The notes: generated from the sequence alone by a model not told the origin. A DNA stretch of 64,000 nt from Hungatella sp. (GCA_009712635.1 WASS01000020.1:1-64000); one strand, 5' to 3'. Counted from the stretch's first letter, positions 16,761-28,533 are shown. Numbers and translations: made by a program.

Positions 16761-18461
16761 ATGAAGCTTGAAACAAAAGAGGATTACAGGCAGCTGATGT
16801 TTCAGCTGTTAGATCCGTTAAAGCCATTATACAGCAACGGCCGCGCCCGACTGCATTTAGGAGACAGCGGTGTTACTTATCCTGCAGTCAGCATGGAAAT
16901 GGAGGCTTTCTCAAGACCCCTGTGGGCTTTGGTACCCTTATGGCTTGGGGGCGGAAAAGGCTATGAAGAAATCTATGTAAATGGTTTGAAAAATGGTACC
17001 GATCCACTCCATAGCGAATACTGGGGCGGTTTTAACGATTATGACCAGAGGTTTGTGGAGATGGCTGCCATCGCAAGCGGTCTGATCTTTACTCCGGAAA
17101 AACTTTGGGAGCCGTTAGAAGATCGGGAAAAAGACAATCTGGCTAAATGGCTTTATGGAATCAATGAGCACATCATACCGGACTGTAACTGGCAGTTTTT
17201 TATGATTCTTGTAAATGTTGCCCTGCAAAAGCTTGGCTATCCATACAGCAAAGAAAAGCTTCAGTCAGGTCTTGATAAAATCGAAAGCTATTATATCGGT
17301 GATGGCTGGTACCGGGATGGCGGCTCCAGTCAGAAGGACTACTACATTTCCTTTGCCATGCATTATTACGGACTTTTATATTCCGTAGCGATGGAAGAGG
17401 AAGATTCTAAGCGGTGCAGGGAATTTAAAGAACGGGCTAAGATTTTTGCCAGAGATTTTATTTACTGGTTTGATGAAAATGGTGCCGCACTTCCCTTTGG
17501 ACGAAGTCTTTCTTATCGTTTCGGAGAAGCTGCATTCTGGTCTGCCTACTTATTTGCAGGACTTGATGATATTTCCGCAGGCGTTATAAAGGGAATTTTA
17601 TCCCGTCATTTGAACTGGTGGCTGGATCAGAAAATATTTGACCGGGACGGTGTTCTGAACATTGGATATGCGTATCCGAATCTGATTATGGCGGAGCGTT
17701 ACAACGCCCCAGGGTCTCCTTATTGGGGAATGAAGACACTTTTGTGCCTGGGACTGCCAGACAGCCATCCGTTCTGGTCTGCGAAAGCAGAACCATTGCC
17801 CAGTCTTGACAGTATAAAGCTGTTAAAACAGGCGGATATGCTGATGCAGCGGATCGGATCGGATGTAATCGCCTATCCTGCAGGTGTTTGTGAAAAATAC
17901 GGTCATGGTCATGTACCGGAGAAATACTCCAAGTTTGCTTACTCCACCCGTTTTGGATTCTCAGTCGCCAGGAGTCAGATTATACTCCATGAAAATGCAC
18001 CGGATTCTTCCCTTGCATTCGTAATTGACGGTGATGACTATGTTTTTGTGAGAAAATACAGTGACCAGTACGAAGTATTAGAAGACCGTGTAATCAGCAG
18101 CTGGCATCCATTTCCCGGAATTGCGGTTACTACCACCATTGTGCCTCAGGAATACGGTCATTTAAGAGTTCATGAGATTGTAAGCCAGTACGACTGTACT
18201 GCCTACGACTGCGGATTTGCCGTAAAGAAGTTTACGGATGAATATGAACAGAAGGCAGCAGGGACTACAGCTCTTGTATCAAACCGGGAGCAATGCTGTC
18301 AGGTAACAGGGGAAGGTCCTTGTGCAGCTGGTTTTGTCATTGAATCGGATCCTAACACCAACGTGCTATATCCCAATGCAGCGATTCCGTCAGTATCCTA
18401 CCGGATTAAAAAAGGAGAAACCATTCGGATTGAAACCCAGGTGAAAAGCTCCATCCGCTAG
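16761..18461 (+). CDS. DUF2264 domain protein, probable polysaccharide-degrading accessory enzyme
   Basis: 567 residues from ATG 16761, which has AGAGG 9 bases upstream; an in-frame ATG at 16737 lacks a ribosome site. Family traits are an (alpha/alpha) toroid-like N-terminal half (about 1-350: SNGRARLHLGDSG, NCNWQFFMILVNVALQ, DGWYRDGGSSQKDYYISFAMHYYG) and a beta-rich C-terminal half with HGHVPEKYSKFAYSTRFGFSV. DUF2264 genes are common in uronic-acid and pectin loci, and the fold resembles lyases and GH105/GH88 proteins, but its reaction is not established. It ends the operon, before a terminator. Confidence 0.82.
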   Translation: MKLETKEDYRQLMFQLLDPLKPLYSNGRARLHLGDSGVTYPAVSMEMEAFSRPLWALVPLWLGGGKGYEEIYVNGLKNGTDPLHSEYWGGFNDYDQRFVEMAAIASGLIFTPEKLWEPLEDREKDNLAKWLYGINEHIIPDCNWQFFMILVNVALQKLGYPYSKEKLQSGLDKIESYYIGDGWYRDGGSSQKDYYISFAMHYYGLLYSVAMEEEDSKRCREFKERAKIFARDFIYWFDENGAALPFGRSLSYRFGEAAFWSAYLFAGLDDISAGVIKGILSRHLNWWLDQKIFDRDGVLNIGYAYPNLIMAERYNAPGSPYWGMKTLLCLGLPDSHPFWSAKAEPLPSLDSIKLLKQADMLMQRIGSDVIAYPAGVCEKYGHGHVPEKYSKFAYSTRFGFSVARSQIILHENAPDSSLAFVIDGDDYVFVRKYSDQYEVLEDRVISSWHPFPGIAVTTTIVPQEYGHLRVHEIVSQYDCTAYDCGFAVKKFTDEYEQKAAGTTALVSNREQCCQVTGEGPCAAGFVIESDPNTNVLYPNAAIPSVSYRIKKGETIRIETQVKSSIR

Positions 18462-18488
18462 CAGAGCCGGTTTTTACCACAGAGATTT

Positions 18489-18538
18489 TAAGGGCAAAGA
18501 AGATGTGGATCGATAACAGCTTCTTCGCCCTTATTTTT
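18489..18538 (+). terminator. Terminator of the importer/GH88 operon
   Basis: Stem AAGGGCAAAGAAG (from about 18490) with CTTCTTCGCCCTT (to about 18532), one mismatch, followed by TATTTTT. Confidence 0.8.
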
Positions 18539-18584
18539 CATCCAGAAACCAAAAAATACAATGGATTCTTTTACCGTTGTCGAT

Positions 18585-18590
18585 TATAAT
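18585..18590 (+). promoter_or_regulatory. Putative -10 box for the LacZ-type GH2 gene
   Basis: A perfect TATAAT 35 bases upstream of the ATG, downstream of the operon terminator. The -35 region is poor, so an activator may be needed. Confidence 0.4.
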
Positions 18591-18607
18591 AAGTGTAATG
18601 TTCTTAA

Positions 18608-21685
<3,078 letters not shown>

Positions 21686-21764
21686 ATATGACATACAGCT
21701 GTCATGTTATGGGTGATATAATCCTTTAAACAGGTGACAGAGCAATCAACGAAAGGAGTTACTC

Positions 21765-22178
21765 ATGCTTGAAAAGATCCCGGACCGGGAAGAGATGATC
21801 AGTTTAATTGGCGAGGAGGCTTTTCTTGCATGGGAAGCCCTCTGCACTAAGATCGAAGAAACATATGACATGGACCGTCTTTGGAATAGCGGCGGTAAGG
21901 CATGGAAGTACGAATACAAATACCGCAGAGGGGGGAAGACCCTCTGCGCGCTCTATGCAAGAGAGGGCTGTTGTGGTTTTTTGGTAATTCTTGGCAAAGC
22001 AGAACGGGACAAGTTTGAACTGGAAAGACAAAACTTCTCACCCCGGATACTGGAACTGTATGATACTTCAACCACATACCATGATGGAAAATGGATCATG
22101 TTTCCTGCGGACGATCAGTCTTTGTTTGATGATTATATCAATCTTCTGCTGATAAAAAGACGTCCTAACAGAAAATAG
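21765..22178 (+). CDS. DUF3788 family protein
   Basis: 137 residues; pattern WNSGGKAWKYEYKYRRGGKTLCALY and FLVILGKAERDKFE is that of DUF3788, small cytoplasmic proteins of unknown role. ATG 21765 follows AAAGGAG. First of three close, same-direction genes (DUF3788, YjbR, DinB) that are often found together in clostridia as small stress or damage-related proteins. Confidence 0.8.
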   Translation: MLEKIPDREEMISLIGEEAFLAWEALCTKIEETYDMDRLWNSGGKAWKYEYKYRRGGKTLCALYAREGCCGFLVILGKAERDKFELERQNFSPRILELYDTSTTYHDGKWIMFPADDQSLFDDYINLLLIKRRPNRK

Positions 22179-22196
22179 GGGATTTTAGGAGGTACT

Positions 22197-22568
22197 ATGA
22201 AATATCCGTGGATTGATGGCTTTTTAAAGGAAATGAATGGAGTTACCAGTGATTTTAAAGAGGAATGGAACTGGGACCGGTATATGATTGACGGTAAGAT
22301 GTTTGCAGCTGTCTGCAGAGATGATCAGGGGAAGGAAAAGCTGATATCCATGAAGCTGGACCCTTTGGAAGGTGATTTTTTAAGGCAGCAGTACAAAGAT
22401 ATTGTACCGGGATATTATATGAATAAGGTTCATTGGAATTCAGTAATGGCAGACGGAGAAGTACCGGAAGATCTGTTAAAGGATATGCTGGAAAAGTCTT
22501 ATGCTCTTATTTTTGCAAAGCTGCCTAAAAAAAGACAGAAAGAATTGTTGGAAGAAAAGACCGTATAA
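22197..22568 (+). CDS. MmcQ/YjbR family protein
   Basis: 123 residues, the normal length. The pattern DRYMIDGKMFAAVCRDDQGKEKLISMKLDPLEGDFLRQQY and the ending PGYYMNKVHWNSV...LPEDLL-like GEVPEDLLKDMLEKSYALI is typical of the YjbR fold (CyaY-like), sometimes described as double wing DNA-binding. Role unknown. AGGAGG lies 7 bases upstream of the ATG; it is 18 bases after the DUF3788 gene. Confidence 0.85.
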   Translation: MKYPWIDGFLKEMNGVTSDFKEEWNWDRYMIDGKMFAAVCRDDQGKEKLISMKLDPLEGDFLRQQYKDIVPGYYMNKVHWNSVMADGEVPEDLLKDMLEKSYALIFAKLPKKRQKELLEEKTV

Positions 22569-22590
22569 CAGACTTTTATGGGGTGAGACT

Positions 22591-23286
22591 ATGAAATATT
22601 TTGGTGAGGGATTAAGTGAAGAGCATAAGGCATTAAATAAGGTGATCCGGAAAAGGCAAAGTACCAAAGAGGCCATTAATATTTTTCTGGACATTCATAA
22701 ACAGCTGCATCGAACGAATATAAAAGATAGAGAAGAAAACGAAACCGACCGCCTGTTTGGAGATTTAAAACCACAGGAATATGCAATCATGCCTGGCAAA
22801 GATGATGAGACAATTGCCTGGGTAGTCTGGCATATTGCAAGAATTGAAGATTTGACCATGGGCATTCTGGCTGCAAGGGGAAACCAGCTTTTTGACGAGG
22901 ACTGGAGCAGGAAAATCAATTCTCCCATAAAGGATACAGGAAATGCATTAACCGATGAGGAGATTATGACGTTCAGCAAACAGGTAAACTGTGAGGAACT
23001 GCTTCATTACCGCAGTGCTGTGGGAGAGAGAACCAGGGAAATTGTAAGCCGGTTAACCTATGAAGATATGATTCGGGATGTGAATGAAGCGGACCTTATG
23101 AAAATTAAAACAGAAGGGGGCGTAACCTCTCAAAAGGATTCTGCCTGGCTGCTGGAGTTTTGGGGAACCAAGGATGTGGCAGGACTTCTGCTGATGCCGC
23201 CAACCCGTCATGTGATGCTCCATCTCAATGACTGCTGTAAATGGAAAGAGAAAATTCGTACCAGAACTAAGTTTTTTCTGGAATAA
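22591..23286 (+). CDS. DinB-like (DinB_2) metal-binding protein
   Basis: 231 residues from ATG 22591 with GGGGTGAG as ribosome site; longer upstream in-frame reading overlaps YjbR and is not credible. Four-helix-bundle DinB pattern: first histidine in IAWVVWHIARIEDLT (about residue 75) and a distal histidine pair in PTRHVMLHLNDC (about 210). DinB-fold proteins bind a metal through three His and include thiol transferases; the exact reaction is unknown. Confidence 0.82.
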   Translation: MKYFGEGLSEEHKALNKVIRKRQSTKEAINIFLDIHKQLHRTNIKDREENETDRLFGDLKPQEYAIMPGKDDETIAWVVWHIARIEDLTMGILAARGNQLFDEDWSRKINSPIKDTGNALTDEEIMTFSKQVNCEELLHYRSAVGERTREIVSRLTYEDMIRDVNEADLMKIKTEGGVTSQKDSAWLLEFWGTKDVAGLLLMPPTRHVMLHLNDCCKWKEKIRTRTKFFLE

Positions 23287-23328
23287 TTGACTGCAATTTC
23301 CTATATTTCATAAAAGTTCAAAATTTGC

Positions 23329-23357
23329 TTGACAGAATAAAGAATTGGCAGTATTCT
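23329..23357 (+). promoter_or_regulatory. Promoter of the leader peptide / ABC exporter transcript
   Basis: Consensus -35 TTGACA at 23329-23334, 17-base spacer, -10 TATTCT at 23352-23357; a second TATAAT at 23358-23363 is nearby. It lies 51 bases upstream of the leader peptide start. Confidence 0.65.
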
Positions 23358-23407
23358 TATAATTGTATATTAAATACAACAAAATCCAAGAAAAGGAGGC
23401 AGGAACT

Positions 23408-23503
23408 ATGATGCGTAATCGTGTAATCAACAGAATCAATCAAATAGTTAGAAATATATTACTAAATTCAGTCTGCCTCATGGAAAACTGTCTTTGCGTC
23501 TAA
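23408..23503 (+). CDS. 31-residue leader peptide upstream of a heterodimeric ABC exporter
   Basis: ATG ATG at 23408 with a near-perfect AAGGAGG 8 bases upstream. It encodes 31 residues: a basic, Asn/Ile/Arg-rich first half (MMRNRVINRINQIVRNILLN) and a Cys-containing end (SVCLMENCLCV). It ends at TAA 23501, 18 bases before the first of three terminator hairpins. The arrangement is that of ribosome-mediated attenuation, as known for BmrB ahead of bmrCD in Bacillus subtilis. In addition GAGGCAG over the SD (23396-23402) is complementary to CTGCCTC inside the peptide gene (23473-23479), so a ribosome on the ORF would open or close its own start site. Confidence 0.72.
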   Translation: MMRNRVINRINQIVRNILLNSVCLMENCLCV

Positions 23504-23521
23504 GGATGTGAGGGCAAATGC

Positions 23522-23636
23522 AGCTTCTTGAACGAAGCTTCTTTTTATGAGTTTATCCGCAGTCTGAATGACTGCGGTTATTTTTTTGCTTATTTACCGA
23601 AAAAGACCGCACTACGCAGTTTTTTTCGGTTTTTTT
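23522..23636 (+). terminator. Triple tandem terminator/antiterminator region (attenuator)
   Basis: Three hairpins each followed by Ts. (A) AGCTTC 23522-23527 with GAAGCT 23534-23539, then TCTTTTT. (B) CCGCAGTC 23557-23564 with GACTGCGG 23570-23577, then TTATTTTTTT. (C) ACCGAAAAA 23596-23604 with TTTTTCGGT 23622-23630, then TTTTTT. The 3' arm of B (ACTGCGGT) can instead pair with ACCGCA (23606-23611) or CGCAGT (23615-23620) inside C, giving mutually exclusive folds. All three lie between the leader peptide and the exporter genes. Confidence 0.85.
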
Positions 23637-23689
23637 ACATATATGGGAGAAAAGTCATGAAGTTTTTTAAAAGAATAGGAGGAAATGGT

Positions 23690-25417
23690 ATGAAAAATTT
23701 GTGGAAGTATGTAAGGAAATATAAGTTTCTTTACGTTCTTGCCCTTGCAGCGATGATTATCAGCATTTTGCTTGATGCATCAGCCCCCCAGATTACAAAA
23801 CATATTATTGATGATGTAATTGTGGGTGGTGAAACGAAGATTCTTATGAGGCTGCTTTTAGGGCTTTTGGGAATTGGTTTCGGCAGAGCGATATTTCAGT
23901 ATACAAAGGAATTTATCTTTGACTTTGCTGCTGCAAGGATCGCCTGTGGTTTAAGAAAGGATTTGTTTGATCATATCCAGACATTGTCCGTGGGGTATTT
24001 TGACAGCCACAATACAGGAGAACTGATGGCCCGGATTAAGGATGATGCAGAGCGGATCTGGAATGCCTTTGGTTTTGTGGGAATGCTTGTTTTGGAATGC
24101 TCCATTCACACCATCATTGTTCTAGTGTGTATGCTGCGGTTAAGCCCCATCCTGACACTGATTCCTATCGTCATCTTGCCGATTATTGCCTGGTATGCGT
24201 TAAAAATGGAAAAAGGACTGGGTGAGGTTTACGACAAGATCAGCGAACAGACTGCTGAGCTCAATACGGTTGCCCAGGAGAACCTGGCGGGAGTCAGGAC
24301 AGTTAAGGCATTTGCCAGAGAAGACTATGAAATCAGTAAATTTAAGAAGCACAACAAGCAGTACTATGACTTAAACATGAGTCAGGCAAAGCTGCTGATC
24401 CGGTTCCAGCCAAACATCTCATTCCTGTCTAAGTTCCTTATGATGTCAGTCATTGTCATTGGCGGAATTCTAGTAATTAAAGGAAAGATGTCAATCGGTG
24501 ATTTAGGAGCATTTTCCGAATATGCAAACAATATCATCTGGCCTATGGAAATGGTGGGCTGGTTAAGCAATGATCTTGCGGCAGCCTTTGCTTCCAATAA
24601 GAAGATTAAAAAGATCATGGAAGAGAAGCCGGTGATTGCAGATCCTGACAAACCAGTTCTTCCGGAAGTTGTGAAAGGGGAGCTTACCTTTCAGCATGTA
24701 GATTTTGAGCTGGATGGAAAGGATATTTTAAATGATATTAATTTCACACTGGAAAAAGGAAAGACACTGGGAATTATGGGAGTCACCGGTTCTGGAAAGA
24801 CATCGATTGTCAATCTGATCGAGCGTTTCTATGATGTAACAGCGGGAGAGATTCTGCTTGACGGGATCAACATCAAGGATCTGCCCCTTCCCTTGCTGAG
24901 AGGACAGATTTCGGTAGTTATGCAGGATGTATTTCTCTTTTCCGACAGCATTTCCGAGAATATCAAAACCGGAAATAAAGATGCTACAGAGTGGGAAAGT
25001 GTTCAGCAGGCAGCGATTTCTGCAGAGGCACACAGCTTCATTCAGAAGCTGTCAGAACAGTATGATACGGTAATCGGGGAAAGAGGCGTAGGCTTATCCG
25101 GAGGTCAGAAGCAGAGAATCAGTATAGCCAGAGCCATTGCAAAGGAAACGCCTATTTTGATTCTTGATGACTCCACCTCTGCTCTTGATATGGAGACCGA
25201 AAGGGAGATAGAATCTCATTTGTCAGAACTGAAAAACAGTTCTAAAATTGTCATTGCCCACAGGATTTCAGCTATGCGCAGAGCCGATGAGATTCTGATT
25301 CTGGAAGACGGAAAGATTATAGAGCGCGGAACTCATGAGGAGCTTATGGAGAAACGGGGACAGTATTACAGAACCTATGAGGTTCAGTATGGAAAGGAGG
25401 CTGCACTATGTCAGTAA
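23690..25417 (+). CDS. Heterodimeric ABC multidrug exporter, subunit with degenerate ATPase site (BmrC/YheI-like)
   Basis: 575 residues from ATG 23690, which has AGGAGG 7 bases upstream; an in-frame ATG at 23657 is less well placed and anything further upstream runs through the attenuator. Six-helix ABC_membrane domain (about 10-290), then an NBD: Walker A MGVTGSGKTSIVNL (about 365), signature VGLSGGQKQR, Walker B ILILDDSTSALD. The catalytic glutamate after Walker B is Asp (DD, not DE), the hallmark of the degenerate-site half of heterodimeric exporters. It overlaps the partner by 10 bases. Confidence 0.92.
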   Translation: MKNLWKYVRKYKFLYVLALAAMIISILLDASAPQITKHIIDDVIVGGETKILMRLLLGLLGIGFGRAIFQYTKEFIFDFAAARIACGLRKDLFDHIQTLSVGYFDSHNTGELMARIKDDAERIWNAFGFVGMLVLECSIHTIIVLVCMLRLSPILTLIPIVILPIIAWYALKMEKGLGEVYDKISEQTAELNTVAQENLAGVRTVKAFAREDYEISKFKKHNKQYYDLNMSQAKLLIRFQPNISFLSKFLMMSVIVIGGILVIKGKMSIGDLGAFSEYANNIIWPMEMVGWLSNDLAAAFASNKKIKKIMEEKPVIADPDKPVLPEVVKGELTFQHVDFELDGKDILNDINFTLEKGKTLGIMGVTGSGKTSIVNLIERFYDVTAGEILLDGINIKDLPLPLLRGQISVVMQDVFLFSDSISENIKTGNKDATEWESVQQAAISAEAHSFIQKLSEQYDTVIGERGVGLSGGQKQRISIARAIAKETPILILDDSTSALDMETEREIESHLSELKNSSKIVIAHRISAMRRADEILILEDGKIIERGTHEELMEKRGQYYRTYEVQYGKEAALCQ

Positions 25418-27183
25418 ATACCAGTAGAATTGATGAGGAACAGAAAGAGGTATTGAAAAAGGATACCATAATCCGTCTGTTTCGTTATCTGCTCGCTTTT
25501 AAAAAGAAAATTGTACTTGTTCTGTTTATCATGGGCGGCACCATTACCATCAGTATGCTGGCGCCACTTCTAATGGAGTATGCAGTAAATGTCTGCGTGG
25601 CACAAAAGGATATCAATGGACTTCTTTATGTGGGAATTGTAGCAATTGGATTGTTTCTGATATTTTTAGTAGGGACGAAAGCTCGAATGCGTATCATGGC
25701 GGAAGTTTCAAACCGAGTCCTTTTAAACATCAGAGAGGAACTATACCAGCATATCCAGTCTCTGGGGTTTGGCTTCTTTGACAGCCGCCCCACAGGAAAG
25801 GTGCTTGCGAGAATTATTGGTGATGTCAATTCACTAAAAGATGTATTATCCGATAGTGTCACCCAGCTGATTCCGGATTTCATTACGGTAATCTGTGTTC
25901 TCAGCATTATGCTGATTAAGAATTACCGTCTGGCGATGGCAGCATTGCTGACAATTCCCATTCTGGCGGTCGGTATGTTTTTTATTCAGACCAATGTTCA
26001 TAAAAGATGGCGGGTATACAGAAAGAAAACTTCTAATTTAAATGGCTATGTTCACGAAGACTTATCGGGAATCAGAATTATACAAAGCTATGCCGCTGAG
26101 GATGAGACAAAAGAGGTGTTTCATGATCTGGTAGACCAGCATTACCGTTCCTTTATTGATGCGGTAATCGTTGCAGATGCTTTCGGTCCTCTTGTAGAAA
26201 TAACCTGGGGAATGGGCGGGTTTTTGCTTTATTTTATCGGAATTAAAGTGGTAGGAGTGGAACAGATCGGAATTGGTACGTTTCTTGCATTCTCCACTTA
26301 CATCGCCATGTTCTGGAGTCCCATACGTAATCTTGCCAACTTCTATAATAAGCTGACCACCAATATCTCAGCTGCGGAGCGAATCTTTGATATTATAGAT
26401 ACGGAAGTTGAAATTAAGGATGAAGAAAATGCAGTAGAACTAAAGGAATTAAAGGGCGAGGTACGGTTTGAAGAGGTTTCCTTTGCCTATGGAGATGAGC
26501 CGGACCGTCTGATTCTGGATCACGTAAGCTTTTCTGTAAAACCAGGTGAGACTATTGCTCTGGTAGGGCCGACAGGCGCGGGGAAAACGACCATTGTAAA
26601 CCTGATCAGCCGTTTCTATGAAGTGACTGGCGGAGAGATCTATATTGACGATAAGGAGATCAGAAGTGTGACGTTAAAGAGTTTAAGAAGTCAGATGGGC
26701 ATTATGACCCAGGACAATTTCCTCTTTTCCGGAACCATTCGGGATAACATTCGTTACGGCCGGTTAAATGCCACCGATGAAGAGATTGAAGAGGCTGCCA
26801 AAGCAGTTAACGCCCATGAGTTTATTATAAAGATGGAAAAAGGATATGATACGGAAATCAGTGAAAGGGGAGCCGGCCTTTCCATCGGTCAGAGACAGTT
26901 ATTGGCTTTTGCAAGAACCATGGTCTCAAAGCCCGGCATTCTTATTCTTGATGAGGCGACCTCCAGCATTGATACCCATACGGAGCTGCTGGTTCAAAAA
27001 GGAATTGAAGTGCTTTTAAAGGAGCGGACTTCCTTTATTATCGCCCACAGATTATCCACCATCCGCAAGGCAGACCGGATCTTTGTTATCGATCAGGGTA
27101 CGATTCGGGAAGCTGGAAATCATGACGAGTTAATGAAACTGGAAGGTGCTTATTATCAATTGTACCAAAGCCAGTTCGCGTAA
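25408..27183 (+). CDS. Heterodimeric ABC multidrug exporter, catalytically competent subunit (BmrD/YheH-like)
   Basis: 591 residues, six-helix membrane domain (about 30-320) and NBD with Walker A VGPTGAGKTTIVNL (about 385), Walker B ILILDEATSSID with normal Glu, and a non-canonical signature GAGLSIGQRQ (LSIGQ in place of LSGGQ). Its signature faces the Asp-containing site of the partner, so both defects fall in the same composite site, as known for BmrCD/TM287-288-type pumps. The canonical site is formed by this Walker A/B with the partner's LSGGQ. RBS AAAGGAGG lies within the end of the upstream gene. Confidence 0.93.
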   Translation: MSVNTSRIDEEQKEVLKKDTIIRLFRYLLAFKKKIVLVLFIMGGTITISMLAPLLMEYAVNVCVAQKDINGLLYVGIVAIGLFLIFLVGTKARMRIMAEVSNRVLLNIREELYQHIQSLGFGFFDSRPTGKVLARIIGDVNSLKDVLSDSVTQLIPDFITVICVLSIMLIKNYRLAMAALLTIPILAVGMFFIQTNVHKRWRVYRKKTSNLNGYVHEDLSGIRIIQSYAAEDETKEVFHDLVDQHYRSFIDAVIVADAFGPLVEITWGMGGFLLYFIGIKVVGVEQIGIGTFLAFSTYIAMFWSPIRNLANFYNKLTTNISAAERIFDIIDTEVEIKDEENAVELKELKGEVRFEEVSFAYGDEPDRLILDHVSFSVKPGETIALVGPTGAGKTTIVNLISRFYEVTGGEIYIDDKEIRSVTLKSLRSQMGIMTQDNFLFSGTIRDNIRYGRLNATDEEIEEAAKAVNAHEFIIKMEKGYDTEISERGAGLSIGQRQLLAFARTMVSKPGILILDEATSSIDTHTELLVQKGIEVLLKERTSFIIAHRLSTIRKADRIFVIDQGTIREAGNHDELMKLEGAYYQLYQSQFA

Positions 27184-27541
27184 TGGCTGACTTGATAATG
27201 AACTTTTTAAAAAGAGTATAGATGTTCAGGTGTTTTTTGCTGTTCAGGGCAGCTTGATTTTGAGCTTCCTTAGTTTAGGGGCACTAACATGCCTAATATG
27301 GGGACAGAGAAGGAAAATCGGAGAGAAGGGGTAGAGGGCTGAAAAAGAAGTTATTTATGCCCCTTCTCCTTCTACTGCTGTCAGAAGGAGTTATAAAGAC
27401 ACCATTTATATAAAAGGGTGAATATGAACTGTCTCCTGGGGCCCATATTTGCTTTTTCAACTCTCAAGTTCGCCTGACGACATCGAAAGGGATTGACCGG
27501 ACTGGATAAATGAAATAAAATAGTAGGCGAGGTGATTTAAG
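27184..27541. other. 358-base gene-free region before the patatin gene
   Basis: No open frame with a credible start was found. It contains an 8-bp inverted repeat, CTCCTTCT (27366-27373) with AGAAGGAG (27383-27390), without a T run, and G-rich stretches with short repeats of GGGGACAGAGAAGG-like sequence. It may hold a decayed gene or an RNA; nothing more can be supported. Confidence 0.3.
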
Positions 27542-28399
27542 ATGACAGAAGGAGCTTTAGTTCTAGAAGGGGGATCCCTGCGAGGAGTATTTACTGCAGG
27601 AGTTTTGGATGTGTTCATGGAACAGGGGATTGAGATGTCCTATGTAAACGGTGTTTCGGCCGGTTCCATGTCAGGTATGAGTTATGTCAGCAAGCAGATA
27701 GGCAGAACCATAAAAGTGGATTTGGATTATGTCAATGACAAACGTTTTTTAAGTTTCCGGAACTTAGTAGAAAAACGTTCGATCTTTAACTTTGACTTCC
27801 TGTTTGGGGAATTAAGCAATACATTGGTTCCTTTTGATTATGACACATTCTATCAGTCTGAACAGATTTTTGAAGTGATTGCGACCCGCTGTAAGACTGG
27901 AAAACCCGAATATTTTGAAAAGAGCAGATGTGATAATTTCATCGACGCGGTAAAAGCTTCCAGCAGCATTCCCATACTTTCCAGAATGATTTCGGTGGAA
28001 GGAAAAAAGTATTTAGATGGCGGCTGCTCCATGCCGGTGGCTTATCAAAGAGCGATTGATCTGGGGTATGAAAAGATTGTGCTTGTTCTCACCAGAGAAC
28101 CGGGGTATCGGAAACCGCCCCTTGATAAATGGACGAAAAAAGGGTATGAGCGTTATTTTGCGCCTCTTCCCAGATTTTTAAAGGCGCTGGAGGACGTTCC
28201 GGAGAGATATAACCGGATGCAGGAGGAGATTGACCGTCTGGAAAAAGAGGGCAGAATCTACGTAATACGTCCGGATCATCATGTGACAGTTCAAAGAACG
28301 GAGCAGGACAAAAGGAAACTGGAGGCGCTGTATCAGGAGGGAAGACGGCTGGCACTGGAGCATATGGATTCCCTGAAAGCCTATTTGAAGCTGAGCTGA
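27542..28399 (+). CDS. Patatin-like phospholipase (RssA/YjjU family)
   Basis: 285 residues. Oxyanion-hole motif GALVLEGGSLRGVFTAGVLD at the N-terminus (glycine-rich), nucleophile elbow GVSAGSMSGM (GxSxG, Ser about 40), and catalytic-dyad Asp in KYLDGGCSMPV (DGG, about 160). The length and the C-terminal basic region fit bacterial patatin-like acyl hydrolases of the YjjU/YlbK type. Cytoplasmic; substrate (phospholipid or acyl ester) unknown. RBS AGGCGAGGTG upstream. Confidence 0.9.
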   Translation: MTEGALVLEGGSLRGVFTAGVLDVFMEQGIEMSYVNGVSAGSMSGMSYVSKQIGRTIKVDLDYVNDKRFLSFRNLVEKRSIFNFDFLFGELSNTLVPFDYDTFYQSEQIFEVIATRCKTGKPEYFEKSRCDNFIDAVKASSSIPILSRMISVEGKKYLDGGCSMPVAYQRAIDLGYEKIVLVLTREPGYRKPPLDKWTKKGYERYFAPLPRFLKALEDVPERYNRMQEEIDRLEKEGRIYVIRPDHHVTVQRTEQDKRKLEALYQEGRRLALEHMDSLKAYLKLS

Positions 28400-28408
28400 A
28401 GATATGGG

Positions 28409-28503
28409 GGAACAAGGTTGCCTGCGGCATCCCTCTATGCCCAGAAAACATGGGCAGGAACAAGGTGCCTTAGGCATCCCTCTATGCCCAGAAAACATGG
28501 GCA
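28409..28503 (+). repeat. Two tandem 47-48 bp repeats with an internal hairpin
   Basis: Unit 1 is 28409-28456, unit 2 is 28457-28503, starting GGAACAAGGT and ending AGAAAACATGGGCA; a third partial start GGAATAAGG follows. Each unit carries TGCCCA-gaaaaca-TGGGCA, a 6-bp hairpin, and a smaller GCC...GGC element. The units lie directly between the patatin stop and the pcrA start. Confidence 0.85.
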
Positions 28504-28533
28504 GGAATAAGGAAAGGAAAAAGCGTACAATTT

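Noticed and set aside
22501-22590. Longer start for the DinB-like gene
   Set aside because: It would overlap the YjbR gene in another frame; ATG 22591 has its own SD and gives the normal length.
23528-23689. Extended N-terminus of the first exporter subunit
   Set aside because: The extra codons are the attenuator hairpins B and C; ATG 23690 has a perfect AGGAGG and matches the family start.
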